From a bacterium endosymbiont of Escarpia laminata (GTDB taxonomy: Bacteria; Pseudomonadota; Gammaproteobacteria; Chromatiales; Chromatiaceae): DNA of 64,000 nt. The stretch's first letter is position 1. The number at the start of each line of letters is the position of its first letter. This document shows, one piece after another, positions 62,932-64,000 of this stretch. The notes below the pieces were generated by a model that was given only the letters and a program-made list of their open reading frames with translations, was not told the DNA's origin and did no database searches. The stretch spans positions 42,054 through 106,053 of the forward strand of contig QGON01000057.1 of the NCBI GenBank assembly GCA_003660235.1, in the 5' to 3' direction. A program made the translations under genes and the position numbers.

Positions 62932-63894
62932 ATGATGTCTAACCCATCCCGATTAGAGAATTTCCCCATCTCCTTCTTTTCCATTGTGATGGGGTTATGC
63001 GGGCTTTCGATTGCCTGGAGCACGTTTCAACGTGCGTTCGGTTTGCGTTTGAATGTTGATGCAGCACTGGCGCTGTTTGTCGCCGGTCTGTTTGTGGTGT
63101 TGCTTTTCTTCTATGTAAGAAAAATATTCCGCTTTCCTGATGCAGTTATCCGGGAATTACATCATCCCGTGAAGATGAATTTCTTCCCCAGTATCTCCAT
63201 CAGTCTGCTACTGCTCTCCATTGTCTCTCTGCATACGCTGCCTGTGGCCGCCGAACCTTTATGGTTGATGGGTGCTGTGATGCATATTGGATTCACGCTC
63301 TATATCATGAGTGTCTGGATTCATCATGATCAGTTCGAGATTCATCACATTAATCCTGCGTGGTTTATTCCGGTGGTCGGGAATGTACTGGTGCCTGTGG
63401 CAGGGATGCAACTGGGATATACAGAGGTTTCGTGGTTTTTCTTCAGTATTGGCATCGTCTTCTGGATCGTGCTGATGACGATCATCTTTTACCGGATCAT
63501 GTTTCATAGTCCGTTGCCTGAAAAACTGATGCCGACTCTGTTTATTCTTATTGCACCGCCGGCGGTGGGTTTCCTTGCATATATAAAATTGACGGGAGAC
63601 CTCGATGCGTTTGCCAGAATCCTCTACTATGTGGGGCTTTTTCTGACGCTCCTGCTGGTGACCCAATACCGGTTTTTTATCCGGATCAACTTTTTCCTCA
63701 CATGGTGGGCTTATTCCTTCCCTATCGCTGCGATTACCATTGCCACCCTTGTAGTGTATGAACATACCGGATCAGTCATGCATGCGGGATTGGGTTGGGT
63801 GCTTGTCACTCTGCTGACACTGCTGATCATTATGTTGCTCTACAGAACAGCGCGTGCCGTGAGTCGTCATATGATCTGCCGCCCGGAAGATTAA
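62932..63894 (+). CDS. SLAC1/TehA family anion channel-like protein
   Basis: This 320-residue protein has about ten membrane helices, the usual number for the tellurite-resistance/dicarboxylate transporter (TDT) family. NFPISFFSIVMGLCGLSIAWS, LHHPVKMNFFPSISIS and HINPAWFIPVVGNVLVPVAG are its signature segments, including the aromatic helix-5 gate region near YTEVSWFFFSIGIVFWIVL. TehA-type proteins conduct anions or exporters of tellurite and C4-dicarboxylates. Two Met codons are possible at the start. The 244-bp gap to nfo has no gene. Confidence 0.88.
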   Translation: MMSNPSRLENFPISFFSIVMGLCGLSIAWSTFQRAFGLRLNVDAALALFVAGLFVVLLFFYVRKIFRFPDAVIRELHHPVKMNFFPSISISLLLLSIVSLHTLPVAAEPLWLMGAVMHIGFTLYIMSVWIHHDQFEIHHINPAWFIPVVGNVLVPVAGMQLGYTEVSWFFFSIGIVFWIVLMTIIFYRIMFHSPLPEKLMPTLFILIAPPAVGFLAYIKLTGDLDAFARILYYVGLFLTLLLVTQYRFFIRINFFLTWWAYSFPIAAITIATLVVYEHTGSVMHAGLGWVLVTLLTLLIIMLLYRTARAVSRHMICRPED

Positions 63895-64000
63895 CAAGTA
63901 AGATAACTATTCGGCTGAAGTTCCACTGAAATTCTTACCATCCTGAAAGTTGGCACTCAAGCCACCATGCGTAAGAGGAGTGAGACGAAAGTATTTTGCC
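63895..64000. other. Right edge, no assignable feature
   Basis: After the SLAC1 stop there are 106 bases without a recognisable gene. An ATG at 63967 opens a short frame running off the window, too short to judge. Confidence 0.3.

Noticed and set aside
1-64000. CRISPR arrays, prophage, tRNA and rRNA genes
   Set aside because: No regularly spaced repeats, integrase or phage structural genes, tRNA T-loop signatures outside coding sequence, or rRNA were seen on reading.

Overview
The window looks like chromosomal DNA of a gammaproteobacterium, most likely a sulfur-oxidising, autotrophy-capable member of the Chromatiales or a related symbiont lineage. The conserved order rlmN-pilF-rodZ-hisS-yfgM-bamB-der, the dksA-gluQ pair and an E. 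coli-type LexA box point to Gammaproteobacteria. A CbbY-type phosphatase, a TauE/SafE exporter, CysZ, two exported thioredoxin-fold proteins and GlcF fit a thio-autotroph. The lineage is inference; there is no rRNA in the window. I saw no tRNA, rRNA, transposase, integrase or CRISPR array.

Layout. 1-777: the 5' part of a polysaccharide deacetylase running off the left edge; the ORF track misses it because no stop is inside the window. 1225-8837: a seven-gene leftward operon (moxR, DUF58, DUF4381, batA, batB, a TPR/BatC-like gene with a huge Glu/Gln tract, batD). 8838-9564: a 727-bp AT-rich gap with four DnaA boxes and a sequence close to the E. coli oriC 13-mer; genes to the left read leftward and typA to the right reads rightward. 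9565-16577: typA, a chemotaxis transducer, a possible GGA-rich small RNA, dtd, mltF-like, lexA under a consensus SOS box, and a NicO/UreH-type transporter. 16720-24250: the rlmN to der housekeeping run, without ispG at its usual place. 24279-24432: a palindromic REP/MITE-like repeat. 24473-32778: glutamate dehydrogenase, pteridine reductase, a MidA-type methyltransferase, two secreted thioredoxins, an NDUFA9-like SDR, a TauE exporter, an exported Met/Gln-rich protein and rsd. 33008-35396: a large protein with a class III cyclase-like C-terminus plus a small partner.

35768-41585 is the most distinctive locus: five tightly packed genes, visibly more AT-rich than their surroundings, encoding a glutamine-dependent amidotransferase (AsnB type), an acyl carrier protein, an AMP-forming ligase, an NAD-synthetase-like PP-loop enzyme and a GNAT acyltransferase. 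Together they could activate an acid, load it on the carrier, amidate it and transfer it to an acceptor such as a sugar. No member of the set identifies the product.

41640-64000: slt, orphan glcF, a hotdog thioesterase-like gene overlapping a Sel1 gene, a 611-residue protein with a PilZ-like end, a GST, dsbA, a small Cys protein overlapping a bacterial SET-domain gene, a second batD divergent from recJ, darP/yjgA, a nidogen-domain PEP-CTERM protein behind a sigma-54 promoter, a Rap1a-like secreted protein, gluQ and dksA, a CbbY-like phosphatase with an aminotransferase, cysZ, nfo and a SLAC1/TehA-type channel. The deacetylase and the PEP-CTERM protein suggest an exosortase/exopolysaccharide system elsewhere in the genome.
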